DNA of 64,000 nucleotides from CAG-877 sp045125935 (GCA_045125935.1 JBGVNW010000041.1:62001-126000); one strand, 5' to 3'. Positions 1 through 8,744 are shown, counted from the first letter of the stretch. The notes: generated by a model from the sequence alone, not told the origin. A program made the numbers and translations.

Positions 1-2
1 TT

Positions 3-2180
3 CTTGCAGCTCTTCTAATCGTGTTCAATCAAGTTGGTGCCATTATATTATTTATTGCAATTGATAATATTGATGCCTTAATAAAGGATCCAATACGTGC
101 AGGGCCAGAACTAAGTTCTAAAGATAAATTCGTTATTAATTCTTTAAAAAAGAATAAACAAATTGATCCAGGATTAAGAAAAATAGATATTTTACTAAAA
201 CTAGGGGTTGCAATGGTTGCTATTTCAGGACTTCTTTTTGCAACAACAAGTTGGGATTTAATTACAGCTCCAGTTAAAGTACTTGCCTTAATATTTATGG
301 GCATTATATTTATGGGATTATCAAAATTTTCAAAAGAAAAGTTGCATATTGAAACAACTACATTTACATATTGGTTACTAGCTATGTTCTTTTTTACCTT
401 TTCTATAGTATCAATTGGTGCCCTAGGAATATTTGGAGAATGGTTAACATACAAAGGACCAGGGGGAAATGTAATGTATGCTATAACATACACTTCAATA
501 TCTATTTTTTCCTATCTAACATATAAAAAGAAAAATAACGCTTTTTTTCATTATCTAACATTCACAGGTATATTTATAACACTATATAATTTACTCCGTT
601 TCCTAACACTTGATAAAACTCTCTCAGTAATTGTTCTTGAGTGTCTATTTTTATTAATAAATATATCTAAAAATGAAAAAACAAATTTACAAAAATTTTC
701 AACTATAGCAAGTTACATCATTGCCTCAGCACCATTTATAATAACTGAGGATAATTCATTACTTATGACATTTGCTTGTCTATTAAATATTGTAAATATT
801 AATTATATTGCCTTGAAAAAGAATAATTCAGAAGATATTTTTGCATCAATGAGTACAATATTTTCATACATACTACTTACAAGAATAGTAGAATTGTTAA
901 ACTTCAAAGAATATAATTATATAATTGCTATTTTAATATATACATTCTTTGCAATAATTATAAAACATAATAAAGTCAATAAAAACAACTTATATCAGAT
1001 AATTAATAATATTTTATACTATATATTTGCTACATTTTGCTTTGCAATGACGTTGCAAGAAGATATAACAATAATGCTAATATCAAGTACGTTAATTTTA
1101 GCTTTTAATATAATTGAATCAGTAATAGATGATAAAGATAACATCAGTATTTGTTTTCAACCAATTGCAATTTTCTTCTTTATTCTAAGCTTATCTAAGC
1201 TTATCACAACAGAAATTGAATTAGTTAACATTTCACTAATGGCAATATTATCGCTTATATATACAACGATATATCACTTTACAAAGGACAAACTATCAAA
1301 GAAGATATATTATTATAGTTCCTTAGTAGCAATAGTGTTATCACTAATCACATCAATTGAAAATATCGAGAAAATAACTTCTTTAATTACACTAGGCTGC
1401 TTTATATATCACTATTTAGTAGAAATAGATATTAAAAAACGAATACCATTATACATAGGTATATTAACAAATATTTATATAACATTTATTACATTAGAAT
1501 TACTTCCATTACCAATTATATATAATTCTCTAATAACATTATGGTTATATGTATTATGTAAATTATTATTAAAAGAAAATAAAACAATTGATTCAATAAC
1601 AAGTATAGCAATTGTTATACCTACATATACAATAGTAAGTAATTTAACTATTTCGTATGAATATCAAGAGGTATTGAGTGTAACTTTATCATTATATGTT
1701 TTATATTTAATAGTATCACTATTATTGAAAAAGCAAGAAACCAAAAAAATTGTCTCAATCATTGGAATAGTCCTTTTATTATTAACAATCTTTGAATCTA
1801 ATATAGTAAAAGGTGTATATATTGGTATAGTTGGTATTATTGTAATGATGATTGGTTATAATAACAAAGATTATAAGGAATTCTTTGCAACAGGTATTGC
1901 GATAACAATTGTAAATATTGTGTATCAGTTACAAGATTTATGGACAAAAATACCATTTTGGTTATATCTATTAATTACAGGATTAGGTTTAATTGGTTTT
2001 GTAACATATAAAGAAATAAAAAAGAGTGATTCTGGAAAAGCTATCCAAAATGAAAAAGAAATTGATGAACAACTAGAAATTCAAGAAACACCTAAAATAG
2101 ATAAAAAAGAAGTAAATACCACAGATGAAACAAAACATTTAGATGAAACATATCAAGAAAATAAACAAGATACCAAATAA
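3..2180 (+). CDS. Large multi-pass membrane protein, 5' end outside the window
   Basis: The reading frame is already open at the left edge (codons from base 3), so the GTG at 21 is probably internal and the gene starts upstream. About 720 residues are visible. Nearly all of it is alternating hydrophobic segments, perhaps 18 or more membrane spans, up to about residue 660. A charged tail of about 55 residues rich in Lys and Glu follows and should be cytoplasmic. I see no catalytic motif. The architecture resembles the DUF2157/DUF2339 type of large polytopic proteins, but I cannot assign a family. A strong terminator follows directly, so it is not co-transcribed with the radC operon. Confidence 0.75.
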   Translation, partial: LAALLIVFNQVGAIILFIAIDNIDALIKDPIRAGPELSSKDKFVINSLKKNKQIDPGLRKIDILLKLGVAMVAISGLLFATTSWDLITAPVKVLALIFMGIIFMGLSKFSKEKLHIETTTFTYWLLAMFFFTFSIVSIGALGIFGEWLTYKGPGGNVMYAITYTSISIFSYLTYKKKNNAFFHYLTFTGIFITLYNLLRFLTLDKTLSVIVLECLFLLINISKNEKTNLQKFSTIASYIIASAPFIITEDNSLLMTFACLLNIVNINYIALKKNNSEDIFASMSTIFSYILLTRIVELLNFKEYNYIIAILIYTFFAIIIKHNKVNKNNLYQIINNILYYIFATFCFAMTLQEDITIMLISSTLILAFNIIESVIDDKDNISICFQPIAIFFFILSLSKLITTEIELVNISLMAILSLIYTTIYHFTKDKLSKKIYYYSSLVAIVLSLITSIENIEKITSLITLGCFIYHYLVEIDIKKRIPLYIGILTNIYITFITLELLPLPIIYNSLITLWLYVLCKLLLKENKTIDSITSIAIVIPTYTIVSNLTISYEYQEVLSVTLSLYVLYLIVSLLLKKQETKKIVSIIGIVLLLLTIFESNIVKGVYIGIVGIIVMMIGYNNKDYKEFFATGIAITIVNIVYQLQDLWTKIPFWLYLLITGLGLIGFVTYKEIKKSDSGKAIQNEKEIDEQLEIQETPKIDKKEVNTTDETKHLDETYQENKQDTK

Positions 2181-2197
2181 AAACATAAATACTAATT

Positions 2198-2230
2198 AAA
2201 ATACAGCTTTTGCTGTATTTTTTCTTTTTC
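2198..2230 (+). terminator. Intrinsic terminator
   Basis: A perfect stem AAATACAGC/GCTGTATTT with a TTTT loop is followed by a T-rich run. It closes the upstream membrane protein gene. Confidence 0.85.
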
Positions 2231-2287
2231 TTTCAACAATCGACAAATACTTACAAACAAAAATGATAATTTAATAGTGGTGATGAC

Positions 2288-2740
2288 ATGAAAAAGACAT
2301 TTTTACTAAGTATGACATTTCTTCTTCTAGGTGCTGTTACAGGGATAATTCTAAATAATAAATATCAAAATAATATTATAAGTACATTTAATGAAGGAAA
2401 AATCTATTATTTTCTTCAAGAAGGTGTTTATTCAAGTAAAGAAATAATGACAGAAAATACTAAAGATTTAGATATAAAATTGGTTAATGAAGAAAATGAT
2501 AAATATTATGTTTATTTAGGAATAACAAGGGAAGAGGAAAATGCCAAGAAAATAAAGGAGTTATATAGTAATAAAGGATACCAACTATATATAAAAGAAG
2601 TTAATTTATCGAATGAAGAATTCTATAATAATGTAACTCAATTCGATTTATTGATAAAAAATACAGATAAAGAAGAAGAAATCCTAACAATAGAGGAAGT
2701 GGTTCTAGCAAATTATGAAGAAATAATTAAAAATCAATAG
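2288..2740 (+). CDS. SPOR-like membrane-anchored protein in the SpoIIB position
   Basis: A 150-residue protein with an N-terminal membrane anchor (residues 4-22) and an extracytoplasmic SPOR-like region. The region has the usual pattern of an aromatic/Gln start, a Tyr-Val-Leu-Gly strand near residue 80 and an Ala-Lys-Lys-Ile helix after it. SPOR domains bind denuded peptidoglycan at division septa. In Bacillus the SPOR protein SpoIIB is encoded just before maf-radC-mreBCD, and this gene sits directly before radC-mreC-mreD. A role in septal or engulfment peptidoglycan is therefore likely, but it is much shorter than SpoIIB (about 330 residues) and identity is inferred mainly from position. The RBS is GTGGTGATG. 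Confidence 0.55.
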   Translation: MKKTFLLSMTFLLLGAVTGIILNNKYQNNIISTFNEGKIYYFLQEGVYSSKEIMTENTKDLDIKLVNEENDKYYVYLGITREEENAKKIKELYSNKGYQLYIKEVNLSNEEFYNNVTQFDLLIKNTDKEEEILTIEEVVLANYEEIIKNQ

Positions 2741-2785
2741 GAAAAGATAAAAGTAATTGCTAATAATATAGTAGAGGTGATATTT

Positions 2786-3472
2786 ATCTACTATAAAATA
2801 AAAGATATTCCAGAGTCAGAAAGACCTCGGGAGAGACTTAAAGCAGTTGGTCCGAGTAATCTAACTGATAAAGAGTTACTAGCAATAATTATCAAAACAG
2901 GTACAAAAAATTATAATGTAAATGATATTGCTTTAGAAATATTGAAAAAGTATTCACTTCAAGAACTACCGGAAATAACATTTAATGAATTACTTAAAAT
3001 TAATGGAGTAGGAGAAGTAAAAGCTTTAGAACTAATTAGCGCTATTGAATTAGGAAAAAGAATCTATTTAAAGCAAAAAGACAAGTTAAAAAAATTAACC
3101 AATCCCAAAGATATTTGGGAAGATACAAGATATCTATTTACAAATAAAAAACAAGAGTTGTTTTATTGTTTATATTTCAATAATCAACAAGAATTAATTG
3201 AAAGGAAATTATTATTTATGGGAACAATTAATAAAAGTGTCGCACATCCACGTGAAGTATTTAAAGAGGCATATCGTTTAAGTGCCTCAAGTATAGTTTG
3301 CCTACATAATCATCCGAGTGGCAATTTATTACCAAGTAGTGATGACGTCAAATTTACGGATTCACTTGTTAAAATAGGTGTCCTTCAAGGAATACCAGTA
3401 CTAGATCATATTATCGTTAACGATGAGTCATACTATAGTTTTTATGATCATCATAACATCCTAAATATTTAA
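2786..3472 (+). CDS. radC: RadC family JAB/MPN-type protein, probable ATC start
   Basis: RadC family. The N-terminal helix-hairpin-helix region starts at IKDIPESERPRERL, a RadC signature. The JAB metalloprotein motif ends in HNHPSGNLLPSSDD at about residue 175, holding the His-x-His...Asp metal ligands. Members are linked to DNA repair or recombination, but the biochemical role is unsettled. It is encoded 46 bases after the SPOR gene and before mreC, as in Bacillus. Start choice: no ATG or TTG is available. The only GTG (2777) lies inside the Shine-Dalgarno sequence GAGGTGA (2774-2780). The ATC at 2786 is 5 bases past that element and gives the expected N-terminus length, so I place the start there. 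Confidence 0.9.
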   Translation: MYYKIKDIPESERPRERLKAVGPSNLTDKELLAIIIKTGTKNYNVNDIALEILKKYSLQELPEITFNELLKINGVGEVKALELISAIELGKRIYLKQKDKLKKLTNPKDIWEDTRYLFTNKKQELFYCLYFNNQQELIERKLLFMGTINKSVAHPREVFKEAYRLSASSIVCLHNHPSGNLLPSSDDVKFTDSLVKIGVLQGIPVLDHIIVNDESYYSFYDHHNILNI

Positions 3473-3521
3473 TTGTAAGAGCAAAAAATATATAATATAA
3501 TATAGAAAATGAGGTGATTAT

Positions 3522-4322
3522 ATGTATAAACAAAGAAAAAAAATAACTACTAAACGAAAAATAATTATCTCTCTAATTAGTGTCTTTATTATCCTTGCAA
3601 TAGTAATATCTTTAAACTTTAATCGAAATATTACAGGTACTGAAAATGTATTAAAAACAGTTACAACATTTATAAATAAAATAGTTATGTATCCATTCAC
3701 AGCACTAACTACTGAAAAAGGAAATACTCAAGATGAAAGTTATTTGATTCAAAAGAATATAAATGAATCTTTAGAAAAGGAAATTGCCGAACTAAAGGAA
3801 ACTCTAGAACTAAATAGAACACTCACTGATTATACTGTTGAAAATGCTACAATTCTTTCTAGAAACAAGAGTTACTGGTTTAATACATTAACAATTGATA
3901 AGGGAAAAAACTCTGGTATTAAAAAAGATATGGCAGTAATAACAAGTAATGGCCTAATTGGAAAAATATCAAAAGTATATAGTAATTCAAGTGAAATAAA
4001 ATTAATTACTTCTGATGATGTTAACTATAAAGTAAGTGTATCAATAAAGATAAATGATACTGATAATTATGCAATATTAAACGGTTATGATGAAGAAAAA
4101 GATTTGATGAAAGTAACTGGTGTTTCTAAGACAACGGAAGTAAAAAAAGGAGATATTGTTGTAACAAGTGGATTAGGAGAATTGTTTCCAGCTGGTATCT
4201 ATGTTGGTGAAGTGGAAAGTGTTACAAGCGATAAATATGATTTAAGTAAAACTGTATATATTAAAACCAAACAAGACTTTAATAATATTCACTATGTAAC
4301 AGTATTAAAGGAGAAAAATTAG
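3522..4322 (+). CDS. mreC: Rod shape-determining protein MreC
   Basis: Bitopic cell-shape protein of the elongasome. An N-terminal cytoplasmic Lys/Arg-rich stretch and one membrane span (about 14-32) come first. A coiled-coil (about 75-105, rich in Leu/Glu) follows, then the MreC beta domains with the typical ILSRNKSYWFNTLTIDKG and SGLGELFPAGIYVGEV motifs. It has 266 residues, close to the family norm. Start ATG follows GAGGTGATTAT. mreD begins one base after the stop, so the two are translationally linked. There is no mreB next to it, unlike in Bacillus. Confidence 0.95.
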   Translation: MYKQRKKITTKRKIIISLISVFIILAIVISLNFNRNITGTENVLKTVTTFINKIVMYPFTALTTEKGNTQDESYLIQKNINESLEKEIAELKETLELNRTLTDYTVENATILSRNKSYWFNTLTIDKGKNSGIKKDMAVITSNGLIGKISKVYSNSSEIKLITSDDVNYKVSVSIKINDTDNYAILNGYDEEKDLMKVTGVSKTTEVKKGDIVVTSGLGELFPAGIYVGEVESVTSDKYDLSKTVYIKTKQDFNNIHYVTVLKEKN

Positions 4323-4323
4323 T

Positions 4324-4830
4324 ATGGTCGCAATCATAATAGTTGTAATTTCCTTATTACTAGATGGAATATTAACCAATTATCTTCCATACACTGCCGG
4401 AAATCTTTCTTTATTAACCCCGCTTTTAACTGTTGTTAGTTTATTTTTAATATATCCATTTTATAGAAAAAAAGAAAAAAAGTATTACATAATGGCATTT
4501 ATAACAGGAATAATCTACGATTTATTTTACACTAACTTATTGTTTTATAATGGCATATTATTCGTAATGATATCTTTCTTTATAAAATTAACTTATAAAA
4601 ATTTTGAAGTTAATTATTTAAACATTATATTATACGTTATAGCATTAATAAGTATTTATGAAACACTTCAATGCTTATTAATCGTAATATTTAATTTAGT
4701 TCCAGTAACATTAACAAAGTTAGTTTATAAAATAACTCATAGCTTATTATTAAATATTATCTATACAGAAATAATATTCTTAATAATCAATCATATGCCA
4801 AATAAATACAAAAAAATAAATATCAACTAG
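4324..4830 (+). CDS. mreD: Rod shape-determining protein MreD
   Basis: A 168-residue, very hydrophobic protein with about five membrane spans, encoded directly after mreC. Both size and place match MreD, the polytopic partner of MreC in lateral wall synthesis. The family is poorly conserved, so the call rests on hydropathy, the GIIYDLFYTN-type segment near residue 63 and gene order. Confidence 0.85.
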   Translation: MVAIIIVVISLLLDGILTNYLPYTAGNLSLLTPLLTVVSLFLIYPFYRKKEKKYYIMAFITGIIYDLFYTNLLFYNGILFVMISFFIKLTYKNFEVNYLNIILYVIALISIYETLQCLLIVIFNLVPVTLTKLVYKITHSLLLNIIYTEIIFLIINHMPNKYKKININ

Positions 4831-4875
4831 TATATTTATTTTTTTCTTTTCATATCCTTTATAAAGGAGATATAT

Positions 4876-5448
4876 ATGGAAAATAAAATAGTAAAGAAAA
4901 GACTAGTACTAAAAAAAAGTATTCGCAATATTTTATCTAAAATAATGATAGTAGTTATTATATTCTTACTAGGATTAATTTGTATAAAAAATAATCCTAA
5001 TATAAAAAATGTTATTATAGATAACATTTATGAGAAAAGTTTTAAATTTACTAAGCTAAGAGAAATATATAATAAATATTTTGGTGATTTAATACCAATT
5101 GAAAAAATTATGGCCGAAGAAAAAACTGTTTTTAATGAAACTCTAACTTATGATGAAAAGAATGCATATAAAGATGGCGTTGCCTTAACTGTCAAATCAA
5201 ATTATCTAGTACCAGCATTAGAAAGTGGCGTAGTAATTTTTATTGGGGAAAAAGCTGACTACGGTAAAACATTAATAATCGAACAGACAGATGGGATAGC
5301 AGTATTTTACTCTAATATCGAATTTGTTGATATAAAACTTTATGATTATATAGAAAAAGGAGAGTTAATAGGTGAGGCCAAAGAGGATAAAATATATTTA
5401 GTATTTTCAAAAGAAGGGAAATATTTAGATTATAAAAACTATATCTAA
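4876..5448 (+). CDS. spoIVFA: SpoIVFA-like M23/LytM-domain membrane protein
   Basis: A 190-residue protein with a basic N-terminus, one membrane span (about 23-41) and an external C-terminal M23/LytM-like domain (about 110-180: VPALESGVVIFIGEKADYG, then GKTLIIEQTDGIAVFYS). The zinc ligands of active M23 peptidases are absent, as in SpoIVFA. In Bacillus SpoIVFA holds the SpoIVFB protease inactive in the outer forespore membrane until a forespore signal arrives. The next gene encodes exactly that protease and overlaps this one, so the pair is convincing. RBS AAAGGAGA lies before the ATG. Confidence 0.85.
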   Translation: MENKIVKKRLVLKKSIRNILSKIMIVVIIFLLGLICIKNNPNIKNVIIDNIYEKSFKFTKLREIYNKYFGDLIPIEKIMAEEKTVFNETLTYDEKNAYKDGVALTVKSNYLVPALESGVVIFIGEKADYGKTLIIEQTDGIAVFYSNIEFVDIKLYDYIEKGELIGEAKEDKIYLVFSKEGKYLDYKNYI

Positions 5449-6181
5449 TTACATAGAAATAAATATACTTGTCTATCTATTTGCCTTAATCTCAGTTTTT
5501 ACAGCATCATATAACATATTTATAATTATAACAGTATTATTATTAATACATGAACTTGGTCATTTTATATGTGCCAAAATATTTGGAGCCGAAGTAGATA
5601 GAATAATTATTTATCCACTTGGTGGTATCTCAAAATTTAAATTACCATTAAATACATCTATAATAAAAGAGTTATTAATCGTATTAGCAGGACCAATATT
5701 TCAATTTATAGGATATTACTTACTTTTAAAGTTTTGGGATAGATATGAACAAATTATAAGGTTATATCATTACAGTATTCTAATATTTAATTTACTACCA
5801 ATATACCCTCTAGATGGTGGAAAAATAGTAAATTTAATACTATCAACTAGTCTACCATTTAAAACAAGTATAAATATAGCAATAAAAATAAGTTATGTAG
5901 TTATAATTGGTCTAGTAATCATAAATTATAATGATATTCATTTAAATCTGATTATAATGATTATTTTTTTAATATATAAATTAGTAACAGAACAAAGACA
6001 AATTAATTTTTTATATAATAAATTTCTTCTAGAAAGATATATAACTAAATATAAATTTAAAAAGAGTAAAATAATATCTTCAGGAAATAATTTCTATCGA
6101 AATAAGCGGCATATAATCAAAGAAAATGGCAATTATTACTTAGAAGATGAATATTTAGAAAAAAAATATAAAAAAATATAA
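5429..6181 (+). CDS. spoIVFB: SpoIVFB-like site-2 intramembrane metalloprotease, probable ATT start
   Basis: Site-2 protease, about 250 residues. It shows the zinc-binding HELGHF motif (bases 5549-5566) and the second ligand motif NLLPIYPLDGG, the two active-site halves in membrane spans, with an LAGPIFQF segment between. In Bacillus this enzyme cuts pro-sigma-K in the mother cell. The frame opens after a TAG at 5426 and no ATG, GTG or TTG precedes the HELGH motif. The likely start is ATT at 5429, with AAGGGA nine bases before it; ATA at 5432 is the alternative. It overlaps spoIVFA by 20 bases. An ATG-only search would report only the last 74 codons (from 5957). A frameshift or sequencing error is a less likely explanation. 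Confidence 0.85.
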   Translation: MIKTISNYIEINILVYLFALISVFTASYNIFIIITVLLLIHELGHFICAKIFGAEVDRIIIYPLGGISKFKLPLNTSIIKELLIVLAGPIFQFIGYYLLLKFWDRYEQIIRLYHYSILIFNLLPIYPLDGGKIVNLILSTSLPFKTSINIAIKISYVVIIGLVIINYNDIHLNLIIMIIFLIYKLVTEQRQINFLYNKFLLERYITKYKFKKSKIISSGNNFYRNKRHIIKENGNYYLEDEYLEKKYKKI

Positions 6182-6188
6182 AAAAGTG

Positions 6189-6218
6189 TTGACTTTACGA
6201 AAAACGCTGTGCTATAAT
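6189..6218 (+). promoter_or_regulatory. Sigma-A type promoter of tRNA-Ala
   Basis: TTGACT (6189-6194) and TATAAT (6213-6218) with an 18-base spacer, about 34 bases before the tRNA. A good housekeeping promoter match. Confidence 0.75.
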
Positions 6219-6251
6219 TCAATTACTGACTGAGAAAAAACGGTTAGTTAT

Positions 6252-6327
6252 GGGGCATTAGCTCAGCTGGGAGAGCGCCACGTTTGCACCGTGGAGGTCA
6301 GCGGTTCGATCCCGCTATGCTCCACCA
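6252..6327 (+). tRNA. tRNA-Ala (anticodon TGC)
   Basis: A 76-base cloverleaf. The acceptor stem is GGGGCAT/ATGCTCC with an encoded CCA. The D-arm holds TAGCTCAGCTGGGAGA. The anticodon stem CCACG/CGTGG has the loop TTTGCAC and anticodon TGC at 6285-6287. The T-arm loop is GTTCGATCC. It has its own promoter and terminator and stands alone after spoIVFB, where Bacillus has rplU. Confidence 0.97.
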
Positions 6328-6337
6328 TATTGAATTT

Positions 6338-6364
6338 AACGTTGAGAAATCAACGTTTTTATTT
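6338..6364 (+). terminator. Intrinsic terminator of tRNA-Ala
   Basis: Stem AACGTTGA/TCAACGTT with a GAAA tetraloop and a T-rich tail. Confidence 0.9.
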
Positions 6365-6445
6365 TGCCTAGAGCAAATACATGTTGAAAAAATCCCACCA
6401 ACAAAAAAATAGCGATAAATTCTTACGAAAAAAAATAAAAAATGA

Positions 6446-6511
6446 TATAATTTAATCACAACGAGTAGCTATTTTATGGTGTAAGTCCAGTTGAAATAGC
6501 TACTTTTTTTT
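6446..6511 (+). promoter_or_regulatory. Promoter -10 box and terminator-like leader hairpin before carD
   Basis: A TATAAT box (6446-6451) is followed at once by an 11-bp perfect stem AGTAGCTATTT/AAATAGCTACT (6464-6474 and 6494-6504) and eight T residues, all upstream of the carD RBS. Transcripts starting near 6458 would meet this complete intrinsic terminator before the gene. It looks like an attenuator. The 19-base loop contains TGGTGTAAGTCC, a possible binding segment. The ligand or factor is unknown. Confidence 0.6.
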
Positions 6512-6522
6512 AGAGGTGAAAT

Positions 6523-7014
6523 ATGTATAAGGTTGGAGAAATTATCGTTTATAAAAAAGAAGTATGCAAAATAAAAGAAATAAAAGAAAAATATATACAA
6601 GATAGAGATTATTATATTTTACATCCCATAGAAGATGAATCTTTAATAATTAATGTTCCAGTTGATAATGAAAAGGTCATTAGAAAAGCAATAAATAAAG
6701 AAAATGCACTTAGACTAATAGAAAAAATTAAAGATATAAGTCCGTTAGATTTAAATAATAAAAATATAGAAATTGAGTATAAACAATTATTAAATGAAGA
6801 CTCACTAGAAAATCTTGTAAAAATAATTAAAACATCGTATTTAAGAAATTATGAACGAGAACAAAATAAAAAAAGAATTAGTGATGTAGATAGAACATAC
6901 TTTAATAAAGCAGAAAAAAGATTATATAATGAATTATCTATAGGATTAGGATTAACCTACGATAAGACAAAAGAATATATAATTAAATGTTTAAATGAAA
7001 ATAAAGAGGATTAA
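6523..7014 (+). CDS. CarD/CdnL-family RNA polymerase-binding regulator
   Basis: 163 residues. The N-terminal RNAP-interacting Tudor-like domain (MYKVGEIIVYKKEVCKI, residues 1-50; typical YxxGDxVVYPxxGVGxI pattern) is followed by an all-helical C-terminal domain. Members bind the RNA polymerase beta subunit and tune open-complex stability at rRNA and other promoters. The gene is single, with a terminator-like leader that may control its level. RBS AGAGGTGA precedes ATG. Confidence 0.85.
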   Translation: MYKVGEIIVYKKEVCKIKEIKEKYIQDRDYYILHPIEDESLIINVPVDNEKVIRKAINKENALRLIEKIKDISPLDLNNKNIEIEYKQLLNEDSLENLVKIIKTSYLRNYEREQNKKRISDVDRTYFNKAEKRLYNELSIGLGLTYDKTKEYIIKCLNENKED

Positions 7015-7111
7015 TTTCCTTTTTTTTAGTTTACAAAAAGAAATAAATATTTTTGCTAAATACTATATTTTCTGATTTTTATGATATAATCATATAGAAT
7101 AGGAGGAACAT

Positions 7112-8284
7112 ATGAATAATATCATAAATATAATTTCGCTTATAGGTGTTGCAGTTATACCTGTTGCTATAATATTAATGTATGTTTACAATAAAGATAA
7201 AAATAAAGAACCAGCAAATTTATTAGTTCTATTATTTTTAGGAGGAGTATTTTCTTGCTTTTTAGTTTTATCTTTAAGTAATCTCTTAGCACAGGTATTT
7301 CCATTTATGACACAAACAAATACTTTCCTAGATTTATTTTTATATGCATTCGTAGGAGTTGCATTGATCGAAGAAGTATGTAAGTTCTTAATGGTATATG
7401 CATTTGGATATCGACATAAAGCATTTGATGAAATATATGATATGTTAGCATATTCTATCTTCGTAGCACTAGGATTTGCCTGTTTTGAAAATATACTATA
7501 TGTTATCTCATCGGAAGCAGTATCGATTGGAATATCAACCGGTTTAAAAAGAGCAATAACAGCTATACCTGGACATGCTTGCGATGGTCTATTCATGGGA
7601 TATTATTTAAGTCTAGCTAAAGTTTCTGCAAAGAGAAAAAATAAAATAGCAGAGAGAAATAACATATTAAAAAGTATCTTTATTCCAACAGTAGTTCATG
7701 GAATATATGATTTTTGCTGTTTTGCCGGAACAGATTTGTTTTTTCTTGTATTTATTATATTTATAATCGCAACAGATATAATAGCGCTAAAAAAACTAAA
7801 TTATGTAGCAAGAATAAATAGAAGTATCAATGAAAAACCTAAAAAAGTCATTGAACAAGTTTCAACTTTAGATGTAGCGAAAGAACAAGGATATAAAGAG
7901 AATTCAATAAATAATAATAGTGTAACTAACGAAGCTAATAGCTATAACCAGTATGCGAATAAAAGTGATTCAGAATACTTCACAATAGCACCACAGCGTC
8001 CAAGGCCAACTGCTAGCTGGAACGGCGATAATTTTAAATTTGAAAATTCATCTGTTCCATATGTGCCAGATCTTCTTCCGCAACAACATATAGAAGAGGC
8101 ACCAGAAATAATAAAAGAACAATATGCAGAATATGTGCCAATTTTACCAGATGAACCAGAGGTGGAAGCTATTCCGGAAATACCAGCATCTCAATTACCA
8201 TCACCACAAAAGAGTTATTGTGTGTATTGCGGAGCAAAAGTACAAGGTGATTTCTGCAGTAGCTGTGGGCATGAAATAAAGTAA
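7112..8284 (+). CDS. PrsW-family intramembrane metalloprotease with C-terminal zinc ribbon
   Basis: 390 residues with about seven membrane spans in the first 235. The conserved glutamate-zincin motifs are visible: EEVCK (EExxK, about residue 89), a FENILY segment (FxxxE), PGHACDGLFMGY and VVHGIYD (two HxxxD-type motifs). The family includes PrsW, which starts anti-sigma-factor cleavage in Bacillus, and relatives of CPBP proteases. A long polar linker ends in a zinc ribbon (CVYCG...CSSCGHEI, last 25 residues), which is not part of classical PrsW and may bind a partner. RBS AGGAGGA. It precedes the type VII cargo genes but is separated by its own promoter region. Confidence 0.85.
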   Translation: MNNIINIISLIGVAVIPVAIILMYVYNKDKNKEPANLLVLLFLGGVFSCFLVLSLSNLLAQVFPFMTQTNTFLDLFLYAFVGVALIEEVCKFLMVYAFGYRHKAFDEIYDMLAYSIFVALGFACFENILYVISSEAVSIGISTGLKRAITAIPGHACDGLFMGYYLSLAKVSAKRKNKIAERNNILKSIFIPTVVHGIYDFCCFAGTDLFFLVFIIFIIATDIIALKKLNYVARINRSINEKPKKVIEQVSTLDVAKEQGYKENSINNNSVTNEANSYNQYANKSDSEYFTIAPQRPRPTASWNGDNFKFENSSVPYVPDLLPQQHIEEAPEIIKEQYAEYVPILPDEPEVEAIPEIPASQLPSPQKSYCVYCGAKVQGDFCSSCGHEIK

Positions 8285-8318
8285 AATGCAAAAAAATGTA
8301 AAAAAATGTACAAAATAC

Positions 8319-8347
8319 TTGCTTAAAAATAAAAAGAATAATAAAAT
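8319..8347 (+). promoter_or_regulatory. Promoter of the type VII cargo operon
   Basis: TTGCTT (8319-8324) and TAAAAT (8342-8347) with a 17-base spacer, followed by a leader of about 70 bases before the first Esx-like gene. Confidence 0.55.
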
Positions 8348-8422
8348 GAAATTATAAGGATATGGATTCGGTTGATAAACAGAAAAATATTCTTAAAATA
8401 AATATTATAGGAGGACTTAATT

Positions 8423-8722
8423 ATGAAAATGAGAGTAGCTAAAGAAGATTTGCTAAGAGCTAAACAACAAACTGAAATCGGAAAAACTGAATACGATAAT
8501 GGAAAAAGAGCAATTGACCAAGTAATTAACGGTGTAAACAATGGTAAAATTGGTGGTTCAGTTTCAGCAGAACTTCTAAGTGTGTATGAAACAATTAAAC
8601 CAACATTAGAACAAGCATACAAATATTTTGATGAAGCAGACGGATTAATGTTAAGAGCAAACAAAGAATATGATGTAACAACAGAAGAAACATCTGCAGC
8701 ACTTAAGAGTCATAGAATATAA
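8423..8722 (+). CDS. Small Esx-like helical protein of a type VII secretion locus
   Basis: 99 residues, no signal peptide, predicted almost all helix, with a central Gly-Gly break (KIGGSVSAE, near 50-58) that could be the turn of a helical hairpin. It lacks a WXG triplet. Size, fold prediction and the direct link to a WXG100-like gene and DUF4176 genes suggest an Esx-type substrate or the partner of the next protein. I cannot name a family. RBS AGGAGG before ATG. Confidence 0.6.
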   Translation: MKMRVAKEDLLRAKQQTEIGKTEYDNGKRAIDQVINGVNNGKIGGSVSAELLSVYETIKPTLEQAYKYFDEADGLMLRANKEYDVTTEETSAALKSHRI

Positions 8723-8744
8723 TTGAGAAAGGATGATATAAATT

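Noticed and set aside
5957..6181. A separate 74-residue protein
   Set aside because: It is in frame with the HELGHF and PLDGG motifs upstream and is simply the C-terminus of spoIVFB, cut off by the absence of a canonical start.
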